Assembly (NCBI GenBank): GCA_030180135.1
Contig: CM058239.1
Coordinates: forward strand, 47,503,270-47,567,269
Direction: 5' to 3'
Source of the DNA: Orychophragmus violaceus
Lineage: Eukaryota > Streptophyta > Magnoliopsida > Brassicales > Brassicaceae
Length of the DNA stretch: 64,000 nucleotides
Positions within the stretch are counted from its first letter, which is position 1. Every line of letters begins with the position of its first letter. Under the pieces are notes generated by a model, which ran no database searches, was not told the DNA's origin, and was given only the letters and a program-made list of their open reading frames with translations. Shown here piece after piece: positions 23,458 to 35,044 of this stretch. Made by a program: the position numbers and the translations under genes.

Positions 23458-26400
23458 ATGACTACTAGGATTCTGAAAGATGCAAATGGAGACATAGGCG
23501 AGCATCTTCGTAACCATATTCACTTAACCAACTGTATTCACTTGAAGAATCATATGCACAACAACAAACAGAGTCCGGTTTTAACAGACCGGTCTCTTCT
23601 TATGAGAGATCTCGTCCTTCTTCAGAGATCAAGATCACTCAGAGACCCTTCATCTGCGATGGTTGATTCAAAAGAAGATCACAAGGAAGGGAGAAGAAGG
23701 AGAAGATCTGTTGACCAGAACGTGGTTAAGAAATCTGGTCTTAGGTTGTCTAGTTCGTCTCCAATTGTGAATTTTGGTACATCTAAAGTGACTCCTTCTG
23801 ATGAAAAGCTTGATGGGTCGAGTAGGAAGAGTTATATAGTTGAAGATGTGAATGAGGTTTATAGTGTTAATTCGAGAGATAGGGCTAATGATGCTATTGC
23901 CAAGACTCTGTCTGATCAGTTAAACGAGGGTTTAGGTGGTAGTGATGATGTGGTTTCTTGTAATGTTCGAGCCCGCAATAATGGGCGTAAAAGGCGTAAA
24001 TTCAGAGGGACGAGGAGAGCGGGAAGGGCGGTTATTGTTAGAGACAATGTTGGTAATAAAAGTGAGATGTCTATTGCTTCCGACGCAGGGCCTCATGGTC
24101 AGAAGTATGAGGGAGAAGGAGGACAGAGAGAACAGGACATGACTCGAGCTGTTCCGAGAAATGGTTGTGGACTTCCGTTTAACTGGTCGAGGATTCATCA
24201 TAGAGGCAAAACTTTCCTCGATATAGCTGGTCGGAGTATATCTTGTGGAATGTCTGATTCAAAGGGTAGGAAAGGTTTAACCGATATGCCAATGTCGTCT
24301 GATTCAAGCTCTTCTTTCACCAAATCTGATCGCGAGGAGGCGTTGCCTCTTTTAGTCGATAGCGCAAACAATGAAGGTTGGGAGCATGATTACTCTGGTG
24401 AGTTGGGTATTTTCGCTGACGATTTGCTCAAGAATGGTAAAGATTCAGACTATGGTGAGAAACGTAGCCATAGAAATGCTGGGCGGCATCAGAGTCTTAC
24501 GCAGAAGTACATGCCAAGAACTTTCCGCGATCTTGTGGGGCAGAGTCTGGCTGTACAAGCTCTGTCTAACGCTGTTGCTAAACGAAGAGTGGGACTTCTT
24601 TATGTGTTCCACGGTCCGAATGGAACCGGAAAGACTTCATGTGCAAGGATATTTGCTAGAGCTTTGAATTGTCATTCAATGGAACAATCAAAGCCTTGCG
24701 GTGTCTGCAGCTCTTGTGTTTCGTATGATAATGGTAAGAACCGGAACATTCAGGAGATGGGTCCTGTAAAAAGTTTCGACTTTGAGAATCTGATAATCTC
24801 TCAGCAGAAAAGGCAGCACCATGTGTTCATATTCGATGATTGCGATACTATGTCAACAGATTGTTGGAATGCGCTTTCGAAAATCGTGGACGGAGCACCT
24901 CGTCGTGTGGTTTTCATTCTTGTCTGCTCGAGTCTTGATGTATTGCCTCACATTGTCGTTTCGAGGTGCCAGAAATTCTTTTTCCCTAAGCTCAAAGACG
25001 CAGATATCATCCGTTCTTTGCAACGGATTGCGTCAATGGAAGAGATTGATATCAGTAAAGATGCGTTGAAACTTGTTGCTTCGAAATCAGATGGTTCCTT
25101 GAGAGATGCTGAGATGACTCTAGAACAGCTGAGTTTGCTTGGAACAAGAATCTCTGTTCCTTTAGTTCAAGAAATGGTAATGATCAAAACTTTTTTTTAC
25201 TAAAGATATTTCAATATTTTTCATTGACATTTTTCTCTGTTTATTTTTTTCCAGGTTGGGTTAATCTCTGATGAGAAATTAGTTGATCTTCTTGATCTAG
25301 CCTTATCCGCGGATACTGTGAACACAGTGAAGAATCTAAGAATAATAATGGAAACTGGCGTAGAACCATTAGCTCTAATGTCGCAACTAGCAACCGTCAT
25401 AACCGATATCCTAGCCGGAAGCTACGATTTCACTAAAGAAGAGTGTAAAAGAAAGTTTTTCCGGCGACAGCCATGTGAGTTTCAAATATATCTTCATTCT
25501 TAAATGGGAAATATCTGCAACGGTAATAACCGAATCTTCTTGTTTTTGTTATAGTGTCGAAAGAAGATATGGAGAAGCTGAGAAGAGCTTTAAAAACGCT
25601 ATCCGAATCAGAAAAACAGTTGAGAGTATCTAACGATAAAGTAACATGGCTCACGGCTGCATTGCTCCAGCTAGCTCCTGATCAACAATACTTGCTTCCG
25701 TTAATGGATCCGAAGCCTTCTAACAACGCTGCAGCGGAAGTTAGTTGCAAAAGCCGACCTTCCGTTGAAGATATTTGGTTAGCTGTTGTAGAGAATGTTC
25801 GAGTTAAAGATTTAAGAGAGTTTCTTTATAGAGAAGGCAAGATCTTTTCGATTAGTATCGGTTCAGGTAAAGAGTATATTCAGCTTTAGCCCAACTGTTT
25901 TATGTTGGTGATTCTGTTCTAACTTTCTAGTGTGTTGCAGCTCCTACAGTGCAGTTAATGTTCAATTCTCCGGTAACGAGATTGACGGCTGAGAATTTTA
26001 AGGATCACATTTTCAGAGCGTTTGAGGCGGTTCTTGGTTCTCCGGTCACGTTAGAGATCAGAATCGAGTCAAAGAAAAACGGCGAATTGAACGGTGGTGA
26101 AAGATTCCGCGGAAGAAGTGAAATCATTGAATTGGATGATGAATCTGAATCTGCTAGAAGAAAACACTTGGAAGGGAGCCAGAAGCAGAGCATTGTGAGA
26201 GGAAAAGTGTCGTTGGGTCAAGTGATAAAGCAAGCTGAAGGAAATAGTTGGTCGAAACGCAAAGCTATGTTGATTGCAGATAAGCTTGAACATGAGAATC
26301 TGTAAGAAGAATATTAACCGATATTTTGTTCCTTCGATTTGGTTTTTAAAATTGTTAATTTGTTTAATTCTTTTGATACAGGAGACTTGAATCAAGTTCA

Positions 26401-26639
26401 AGAAGCTTGATATGTTGGAAAGCGTGGAGAAGCGCACGTCGCAAGGTAAACAAAACCATCATTTTCAACACCCAAAGTTGCCATCTTTAGGAAAAGTTTT
26501 AATGGGTTAATATCTAATTGAAACTTTTGAATTGTAGGTTTCTCAATTGAAGGTGAGAACGAGAAGGGTACGACTACATTCGTTGATGAAGATTGTCTTG
26601 TGTGGGAAACGTTTATCAACGAGATCTCCTTCTATATAA
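23458..26639 (+). CDS. STICHEL-like AAA ATPase (DnaX/clamp-loader-like)
   Basis: Six exons, 23458-25176, 25255-25474, 25555-25866, 25941-26301, 26382-26445 and 26538-26639, keep one frame and give 925 residues. The basic N-terminus (about 1-345) is low complexity with NRKRRKFRGTRRAGR-type clusters. The AAA+ core starts near 350 (YMPRTFRDLVGQSLAVQAL) with Walker A GPNGTGKTS at about 386-394, a zinc-type motif (NCHS...CGVCSSC), Walker B FIFDDCD (Asp where bacterial DnaX has Glu) and VVSRC. It is followed by the DnaX-type lid and collar (LVASKSDGSLRDAEMTLEQL; EDIWLAVVENV). STICHEL controls trichome branching; this paralogue resembles AT5G45720 (from memory), whose role is not established. DnaX likeness does not prove a replication role in plants. 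Confidence 0.92.
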
Positions 26640-27056
26640 GAATAGTATGAAACAAAATGGCTATTCCCTTCCTTCTTCTCTTCTTTAATCCTAGGCAGTT
26701 TTTTTTTGATGTAACCTTTGTAGCTACATGATATTTTGATTCCTTCATCTTTTCTTTCCAAAATTAGAAGCAGCAGTTAATTAAAAATGAAAAAAAAGAA
26801 GATAATGAGATTTTTGTGATAATAAGGAAAATGGGTTGTACAAGTTTTAAACAGATATCAAAATTATCAATTCAACTTTCATTTTTAACATGTTAAATCT
26901 ATATATAGGAATTATCATGGCCTAAATTTTGACCTCAAACTTTTGTATTATCATATATCATTAGCAAGTAAGGAAATTGCCATTTACTTAATTAAAATTA
27001 TTTATTTGCTGTAGTACAATATTTCCTTAATTTTACCACTTAAAAAGTATTTTTCT
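26640..27056. other. 3' flank and AT-rich spacer
   Basis: 3' untranslated region of the STICHEL-like gene, then AT-rich DNA. No gene seen. Confidence 0.5.
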
Positions 27057-27083
27057 GTTGGCAAAAAAAAAAAAAAAAAAAAA
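27057..27083 (+). mobile_element. Minimal retroposon: GTTGGC plus poly(A)
   Basis: Six bases, GTTGGC, followed by an A-run, lie between two copies of AAAAAGTATTTTTCT (27042-27056 and 27084-27098; 15 bp). This is what an extremely 5'-truncated retroposon leaves. The 3' terminal GGC before the A-run resembles GACGGC-poly(A) of the retroposon ending at 44732. Confidence 0.7.
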
Positions 27084-27147
27084 AAAAAGTATTTTTCTAA
27101 CTCAAAGAGGCGAATAAATATTTAAGCGAAGGGGAATGATCATCAGT

Positions 27148-27219
27148 TCCGTTGTCGTCCAGCGGTTAGGATATCTGGCTTTCACCCAGGAGACCCGGGT
27201 TCGATTCCCGGCAACGGAG
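27148..27219 (+). tRNA. tRNA-Glu (anticodon TTC)
   Basis: 72 nt. The acceptor TCCGTTG pairs with CAACGGA, discriminator G. A box AGCGGTTAGGATATC, anticodon loop CTTTCAC with TTC, B box GGTTCGATTCC, T-stem CCGGG/CCCGG. A T-run (Pol III stop) begins two bases downstream at 27221. All stems pair, so this should be functional. Confidence 0.95.
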
Positions 27220-27468
27220 CTTTTTCCAAATTTTTTTTGTTCCTTTTCTCCTCAACTCTACGACTCATATGCTCAAGGAAATCACAGGGTATGACGGCGA
27301 AAAATCAATTCAGAAGAACCAATGCCTATATGCATATATGTTACTACTCTCGTCTCGAAACAATGATTTACAGAGAAACAGAGTAAATTAATAAACCAGA
27401 AGACAATGATTCTTAAGAGGAGAGGAAGTCAAAAATAATATACTGTATATTTTTACAAAAGCTTCATA

Positions 27469-28589
27469 TCAAGCTCTCTCTGGTATGTTATTTAGATTCC
27501 TCGAATTCCACCAAAACGTCCTTCCATCTCCCATCTTATTACCGCCATTTCTGGCATCAACATCTCTTCTCTCCGACTGAACTTCCTGTTGTTCGATCGA
27601 TCCCGGATTCTCTGTCAAACACTGTTCCCAAAATACATCGTTAACCCCTGTTTTTGGACCAGCTTCAGGCTCCGAGTTCATATCAATCTTTGTTGTTTTT
27701 GGTCGGTTATCGCCAATACTTAGACTCTCTCCACAGCTAGTTGACTCGTTCACATCAAGATCCATGCTTGATGGCTGCATACCACCGCTCTTATCGCATG
27801 ACTCCGTTACAAGATTCTCCAACAACGTTAACGTAGACTCTAACTTTTCGGCCTGCTCTGCGTTTGACCAACTAGGAGGAAGAGAACACTCTTGTAGTTT
27901 TCTTTTCCTTGTCTCGTGGGTTTCGAGATTTAGAGAAAGTCCTGGTTTGTCCAAAACCTGTGAAACAAACGATACAATTGATCTCTGACGTTGTTCCATG
28001 TGTTGTAACCGATCTTTCAATGCGGTTACTTGTAGCTCAAAACCTTTACGTTCTTCCTCTTGGTTCTGTAAATCTATGAGAAGAACTTCTTTCTCTTTTC
28101 TCAGTCTCTCGATTTGATCAATCATGCTCTGTCTTTCTGATTCCGTCAAAGGATTCTGCGCTTGTAGATTCTGTAACGAGTGGCTGTGAACCGGTTTTCG
28201 TCTATGGATGTTCTTCATAAGAAACGGTTGGCCTCTAACAAAATCATCATTTGCGAATTCCCACTTCTCTGGATCTATTTTTCTGAAACCCTATACGAAA
28301 ACAAAAACATTGATTAATTAAAAGCAAACAACAACACACAAAGCTATGATCAAAGAGATGATACAAGGCTTACATATGTATTAAGCTGGCGGATGAAACT
28401 GGAGAAGTTCTTGTGCTTGAAGAATCTGGGAAGAAGGTCTCTGGAAAATTCAGCCGGGCTCTTGACAATGAAACCTTTGTTGTTATCGCTCCAAGAAACG
28501 ATTGAATCAGAAGAAGAATCATCTACCATCTCATATGTTTTCGTTAGGAAGGGTGGAAGTGAACTTGAACCTCCATTGTTTTCATCCAT
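27469..28589 (-). CDS. HSFA4C: Heat-shock transcription factor HSFA4c
   Basis: Two exons, 28374-28589 and 27469-28290, give 345 residues. The DNA-binding domain spans about residues 11-105 (PPFLTKTYEMVDD, FSSFIRQLNTY, GFRKIDPEKWEFAND), and the 83-bp intron cuts it right after the recognition helix, the conserved intron position of plant HSF genes. A long coiled-coil HR-A/B region follows (about 130-185: RLRKEKEVLLIDLQNQEEE, VTALKDRLQHMEQRQ), then a nuclear-localisation cluster ETRKRKL and an activating AHA motif DVFWEQCLTE near the C-terminus. Class A HSFs trimerise on heat-shock elements and activate stress genes; A4 members respond to oxidative stress, and Arabidopsis HSFA4C (RHA1) is linked to auxin/gravity response. 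The matching neighbours support the c assignment. Confidence 0.94.
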
Positions 28590-29432
28590 CCTCTACCAAA
28601 CCTGAATTTTTTATATAAAAAAACGCAAAATCTCAATTCATTGATGCAATCAAGTCCACATAAAGCATAAACATTGAATTCAACTGGATCTCTCAAGATT
28701 TAACGAAACACATAAATTAAGAATCTTCAAATGAATCCGTAAAAACCCTTGACGCAAAACCCCTAATATAAAGCCAAAATCTAGCCGAATTTCGAAAAGA
28801 GCAACACAATCGAATCAAACGAACACCCTGTTTCTCCTCCAATCGACACTCTTCTAGATTCCGAGTTAGGACAGAATCAATCATCAATAATTCGAACATC
28901 AAATGATTTGATGTTCTTGTCCTCACATGTTTCTAATGAGGAATTATCAAACGTACCAGATGACTGGAGTTGATTGAGCCGATCCCGATGGGCGGCTCTT
29001 TGATAGATAGATAGATAGATTGATTGAAGGTTAAAGCACGGACCCGTGAGATTAAAGGAACAGAGTTCGGGAAGAGAGAAGAACGTAAAGCAAAAGGGGA
29101 ATTCGAGGAGGATTGAGAGGCTTTTGCTCTAATGGCTTTGTCCTCTATCCGAAGGTATGAAATGGCAACACAACAACTCCTCTCGGGTTTGGTGGTCTAA
29201 TTATCATTTTATTCCTTTTCTCTGTCTTCCCAAAAATACATATTCATTTTTTCTCTCTTTTTGGTATTATTATTTTCAATATATATTCTTTTTTCTTAAA
29301 AAGTTTTCTATTAAACTGCATCATATAGGCTATAATTAATCATCTAGTTTTGAGAGAGAAAATTAAATAAGCTTACATTGAAAGTAGATAGGATACAATG
29401 ATTTCAACCTCTCCTAGTCTGAATATTGTTGA
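28590..29432 (-). promoter_or_regulatory. 5' leader and promoter region of HSFA4C
   Basis: Leader-like sequence with a likely 5' UTR intron (acceptor-like end near 28605), a GATAGATAGATAGATAGATTG microsatellite at about 29000-29020 and A/T-rich upstream DNA. A SINE inserted at 29450 forms the distal border. The transcription start was not determined. Confidence 0.4.
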
Positions 29433-29449
29433 GAAAAAACATATTCTAG

Positions 29450-29680
29450 AGCGGTTGAGGTAGTCCAAGTGGTTGAGGGGCTCGGGGTGGTAAACACCAT
29501 TCCCGGGTTCGAGCCCAGGCGGAAACAAAAATGCCTCCTCTGCTCACCCACACGGATATGGGCCCATTGCTTACGGCCCATTTGCATACCCGGAGAGAGG
29601 GTCTATCCGTGGGCTGCACCTCCCCTTGGGGATTAGTCTGGGCCCCTCCATAGGCCCGGGATACCCCCAGGTTAATCAAA

Positions 29681-29703
<23 letters not shown>
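29450..29703 (+). mobile_element. tRNA-derived SINE, complete
   Basis: Flanked by a perfect 17-bp duplication GAAAAAACATATTCTAG (29433-29449 and 29704-29720). The head holds a Pol III A box (TAGTCCAAGTGGTTGAGG) and B box (GGTTCGAGCCC) in tRNA-like spacing. The body is GC-rich with GGGCCC motifs and the end is a 26-A run. About 254 bp. It lies 860 bp upstream of the HSFA4C start codon. The family name is not assigned. Confidence 0.92.
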
Positions 29704-29711
<8 letters not shown>

Positions 29712-29720
29712 ATATTCTAG

Positions 29721-31474
29721 TAGGTGAAAACAGATCTTCAACATAAACAAACAATTCAAACACGCATTGAAGGTTGCTACATTTGATGCATGTGTCTAAC
29801 CATTTTGTTGGATCTATATAACCTTCTCATCATATATTTCATATATCAAAAGACAAAACTATTATATATTTTTCTTCACTATTCTCGTACCCAAAAAAGT
29901 TGTATCTAGTGAAAATCAATATTTTGTAGATAAATATCTTAATAGTTGAACCACAATCCATAAATTTTTAACATTACACGGACTACTATAAGAACCATAT
30001 AATAGTTGAACCAATTTCAATAACTTTTAAGCTCCTCCAACGATTTTTCGACGCTGTAGCTTCCACTTGAGTAGCGTGATTCTCACTCTTCCGTCGGTTC
30101 ATCTCTTCCTCGGCGAAACCTTTTCTCCGGTCTAGTCGGTGATTTTTCCTTGAGCCGTTACGATGATGTCTCCGCGCTTCCTCCTCCACCATCCGCTTTG
30201 ACAATTCCGCCAGATATACTCAAGCTCTTACCTTACCGTCGATGGGGGTCCCCTCCACCGTTCCTAAACCCACAACGACTACCCCAGACCTGCGCAAGCT
30301 TCTCTCTTACCTTCGGTGGCCGCCCTTTCTGCAAATTTGAACAACTGACAATCACCAAATCCACCGGATCTGCCGGATCATCCGGATCGAGCTTCTCTCA
30401 ACGACGTTAATTTGCAGAACCTCTTTTCTGTCCTCTCGATCGAGATATTTCCTTTAGACGTGTTGCGATTTTCTGATGACGACGTTCTCACCACTGCGGC
30501 GACCATTACCTCTCCTGTTGGTGAAGAACTACTGTGGGCCTGACCGAACACCATATTTCATGCCATGGATCTTCAATTTTTATAGGCTTGTCCCATATTT
30601 CATGTGGCACGTTTTCTATCCGAAGCTAAAGGTCTAAGTTCATGTCTCAATTTTGACTTATATGTACTTAGTTTGGATGTGGGCAATTCATCATCATCCA
30701 TGAAATATGCTCAGCTTTCCTTTTTTTTTTAGGGAGAAAACTATTCCATTTTTTTTTCTTTTTTGGTCAGGGAGATATTTTATCCATTTTCCTCTCTGTG
30801 CAATATAAGGAGAGAACTTTTCCACTTTATCCTCTTTCTTTGGGAATTGGACATTGTCTCAGCTTTTTTAGCGAGTACAAATTTCAACTATCTCACCATA
30901 TTGCCATTTTGTGTAAAGGTCCTTATTTGGCTTAAAGATGCAGTAGATTTCGTCGTTTGAACATTATTCTTTGGTGGAAGTTGGTCTTTAAAGTCACACT
31001 TCAAAAGAACCATGCCAATGATGCATTTGAATCTTGGCTCAGATTTGCTATCAAATTATTTTAGTACCTTATGTTTTTTAATTTTTGTCTTTGTGCAATT
31101 TTATTGTATTAGTATCAGAGGATAGATAATTCACTCTCTATGTTTTGTAGAAGTTTAAGTTAATGAAAAGGTTATGACAAAAAAACGATATGATTAGGCA
31201 GATAAAACTACAATTTTGATTAAAAAGGAAAAAAATAAGAACTACAAAATTATTAGCGGTTAAAACCTGATAGGCATCCTTCGCCATTTTTGTTCATAAT
31301 TCAAATTTTTATCTAATTTATTTTAAGTTTGCCGCTCATCAAATCCTTCTCCACAATTAGTGTGAGGTTTTCCTCATCAAAATATACAAAATGAACTCCT
31401 AAAATAAACAAAACAAAACATGCATACACATTGTTTAAGATGGTAGAAATTACAAAATGGTAATAAGTTTCTTA
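29721..31474. other. Spacer with a possible retroposon remnant
   Basis: A GC-richer block at about 30020-30540 is followed by AT-rich DNA ending in GTTATGACAAAAAAACG at 31170-31186. This composition and tail resemble the poly(A) retroposons at 42-44.7 kb, but no target duplication was found. No gene seen. Confidence 0.35.
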
Positions 31475-31597
31475 CTCCAGGATTCGATTATTCTCAGGGT
31501 CAAATTTTGATAAAGGATGTGACTGGATCATATGATGTCTCTCATGAAGTTTTTGAAGATCATCCTCCGTTGTGGGATGATTTTGTTCACTGGCAGA
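31475..31597 (+). other. Unrecognised coding-like fragment
   Basis: An open stretch reads GQILIKDVTGSYDVSHEVFE then DHPPLWDDFVHWQI and stops at the Helitron start at 31598. It looks like a piece of a protein-coding or transposase exon cut by the insertion. No family recognised. Confidence 0.3.
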
Positions 31598-32555
31598 TCT
31601 ATTCTATTAAAACAGGAAGGTTTGCCATGGTACATAAATGTTGTTTCCGAAATTTGCCCTTGAATTTATTAGGATTTGTAACCTTCATTAAGGGTAAAAC
31701 TGTAAAACAATTTATATTTGATTTATTCATAATATCTTATAATATCTTTTGTTTTACTTTTTCTATCCTAATCATATCTAACAAAAAAAAAATTCAAAAA
31801 TTTAATAAAATAATAATTAATTTCGAAATTAATATTAAAATAAATATTATAAATTATTCTTAACTAAAATTTAACTTAAAAATAAAATCAAACATAATTA
31901 AGTTACTAAATCAATTGGTACATATAATTATATAATTTAATACATAATTATTTTATAAATTATATAATCATTAAAATTAATAAATTATTATTAAAATAAG
32001 AAAATAGAATATAATATTGAAATAATAGTTTAAACTCAATAATAATATTGATAATCGATATATTTAACATTTATTTTATTACAATAAATGTAACCATGTA
32101 TTGTTAATATTCTTTTCTATATCTACATATATATATATATATTATAATTTAACTATAACTTTATATAAATTCGATATAGTAATATTATCTATATTATTAA
32201 AACATGTGACCTTTTTTGAAACTACCCTTGGTCTTACGGGGGATATTACTTTTTGTGTCATTGGTTTTATCTTAATTATAAAAACACATCAAAATGAACT
32301 TAATCGATCCAAAATGTTAAATGAACGGGTTATTATATATTAGTTACATTTTGATTTATAAAATAAACATAAAAATCTTTATATTTAGACCATTATTAAA
32401 CGGGTCAAAAATAGATGAACCAAATTTAATTATCAAACGGGTCAAAAATAGATGAACCAAATTTAATTATCTATACTATTAAAAACAAAACCTGTCTACT
32501 AGAATACATGATAGAAAACATAACCCGCGCTTCATTAGCGCGGGTCAAAATCTAG
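31598..32555 (+). mobile_element. Non-autonomous Helitron, composite
   Basis: 5' end TCTATTCTATTAAAAC; 3' hairpin CCCGCGCT-TCATT-AGCGCGGG at 32524-32544, then CTAG 32552-32555. Two more Helitron-like 5' ends occur inside (TCTATATTATTAAAAC at 32188; TCTATACTATTAAAAAC at 32470) before the single 3' end, so it may be several elements or captured starts sharing one terminator. No Rep/helicase gene. Confidence 0.85.
32398..32471 (+). repeat. 37-bp tandem duplication inside the Helitron
   Basis: Two adjacent identical copies of a 37-bp unit beginning AAACGGGTCAAAAATAGATG, period 37, placed just before the innermost Helitron-like start. Confidence 0.85.
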
Positions 32556-33844
32556 TTCTTAGTTAAATCTAAAGTCGGTAAACCGGCATATTCAATATCT
32601 GTATGACGATTAGTACATGAATATTAATGACGGTATACTCATCTATTTATACATTTACATATCTAAATTTTAAAGTTGTGACCAATACATATATTGACTA
32701 AGTCAAATTTTTAACAATGATGAACTGCATGATGAATCAACTACTACATCAGATGAACATTTGCAATTGATAAGATTGCCACACCAACTACCATGTTATC
32801 AATAAAAAAAATTAAATTTATTTATTTTTAATATTTTAAATGAAGCATATATTTTCTGTAAAATGTATAATTCTAATAATTTTAGTTACTTTAAGATTTT
32901 GAATTAACATTTTCACTTATTTTTGAAAATTCAAAAGAAGATATCTTAAAAAAAATCTATAAACAGAAAGGGTTGTAATCTAAACTTCTCTATGTATAAT
33001 CCACACACACACCTTCTTGTAATACCGAGATTGATGATGCTCATCGTGTATATATATATATTAAAATCGAAACATAAATTACCGCATTATTTTTTTTAAA
33101 ATATACAAATTCTCTTAAAATCTACTAGAAAACTTCTATTATAAGTCTAAAAGGTTGAGTTTGCATATAAATCTACATTGTAGTTATATTTTACATTTTG
33201 ATTATAAAAATTTATAAAAAACAATTATATCAAAATATTATTTGAATAATCAAAACACAATCAGATGTCACATAAGAAAATAAATTATGATACAAATAAG
33301 TTACATTAAATAAACATATCTAAATTATGAAAAAAGCAAATTCTAGGGGCTGAAGAGCAAATATGCATGAAGTTTGTTTTAGAAGCATGTGGAGGAAGTC
33401 TACTATTTAAAATTAGACGTAGAATGAAGTTGACGGATACTAAAATATTTAGCGGTAGGTTTTTTTTGTTTTTTGTAAAGGAAGTCTACCATGAACTGTT
33501 TCAAAAAAAAAAAAGTCTACCATGAAAGTTCACAGTCTTCTCCTGAGATCTACTAAAACAAACTTTTAACATGAAACATTTACCCCTATATTATGAAGCG
33601 AGCATAAGAACTTTTATTTTGGTAAAAAATATCTATCTTCTCTCTCTATCTCTCTTAAACTCTCTCTCTTCACGGTGAGCTTCATCTGTCGTTGTCGCTA
33701 TTGATTTTGTGGTATTATTTCTTCTTCACTTTATTTTGGTAATAATTTGACTTTTCATGATTCTTGTTTACTAAGACACATATATGGGCAGATACACCTA
33801 TAGACAACCATCATGTAGCTACATGACGAGTTTGCGGAGCTTTG
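32556..33844. other. AT-rich spacer with AGTCTAC-type motifs
   Basis: No gene. 33395-33560 has several GAAGTCTAC(C/T) copies, and 33630-33700 looks like a transposon-gene leader (CTCTCTCTTCACGGTGAGC). Confidence 0.4.
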
Positions 33845-34133
33845 GATTACCCAAAGTGAGCTCTGCCATGCGTAGACCTATTAAGTTCGGTATTCTTGAT
33901 AGCTATTTTTTGCGGATTTGTTACTGTGAAGAAATCATCTACTACAAACGATAATGCGGGTATGCTATTTTGGATGCAAGAACTGATAATAAGACTTTTG
34001 TGGTGTTGTTTGTTTACGATTATGGTCAACTGTCTTTTGAGTATGATAAAATGTATAATATATTTGTATAAGATGGTAACCACCACTTATTTAAATGGTG
34101 GGATGAAGTTCTAATGGAGAAATTTAAACAGTT
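33845..34133 (+). pseudogene. Transposon-associated GRF-like protein relic
   Basis: A broken frame reads YAILDARTDNKTFVVLFVYD and, after a stop, GNHHLFKWWDEVLMEKF. The HLFKWWDE phrase is typical of crucifer GRF zinc-finger proteins, as in the relic at 5745-6262. Stops and lost cysteines show decay. The identification rests mainly on that one phrase. Confidence 0.4.
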
Positions 34134-35044
34134 AATTTAGATGTGTTTTAGAAAACTAGGAAGAATGCATTTGTGTACTTAAAAATAATGATTATCATGC
34201 AACACATAATTGGATTGAGGCATAGATATGTCAACTAAAGGATACAACTCAAAAGCAGTGTTATAAAGGCCTGGAGTTGGAAACGGTGGTTTTAGTCAGT
34301 GTAATCCTCTTAAGCATGACAATTTCCATTTTTGTTGCAATTTAAAATTCTAGATTAGTGATCAGATTTAAATATGACTTTTGATGTTGTTTTCTGAAAG
34401 AGTCTAATTATATTATCGTTCGGATTTGTATGACATTTTGGTACCATAATTTTAAATTTCAGTGATTTGCTTGTTATAGACTTCCTAAGAAGACGTATAG
34501 TGACTTCCTGTTGAATTCTACAATAAAAATTAAACCTATATCAAATAATGAATTAATGAGCATACCAAATGCGATAAATTTTTTTAAATCGTACCAATTG
34601 AGAAAACCGGTAATTTAAATGATGAGATACTTGAAAAATAGACTTCATTATAAATCCTACTTTTTTAATTAAGCAAATTATAACATTGAGCGGAAAATAA
34701 AATAACTGAGCGGGAACCGATATTTTGACGGTACTGATTTGGGTGGAAAATGTAGACTTCAATGGGAGACTTCTTACGTAGACTTCATAGTGAAGTATAC
34801 TAGTATAAATCATACAGTTAATTAAAATATAATTCTGGTTTATTATTTTTACCAAATAAATTTAATCTAAACCCGTATTAACCGTCATTAAACCAATTTT
34901 TTAACATACCTATGTAAATAAATTTTCAACTCTACTCTCTTAACCCTAATACTTATTTACTCTTTACTATCTCCTTTAACTCTCTAATCTCTCTCTTTCT
35001 CGGTCGCCGTCGTCATCTTAGTGACCATCGCCTTCGCCCTTTCA
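34134..35044. other. Spacer with transposon leader-like sequence
   Basis: No gene. GTAGACTTC motifs recur at 34755-34800, and a CTCTCTCTTTCTCGGTCGCCG leader-like patch lies at about 34990. Confidence 0.35.

Noticed and set aside
29446..29763. 105-codon frame rich in Phe and Pro
   Set aside because: Complement of the SINE and its poly(A) tail.
30150..30410. 86-codon frame rich in Pro and Ser
   Set aside because: No family resemblance and placed in a suspected retroposon body.
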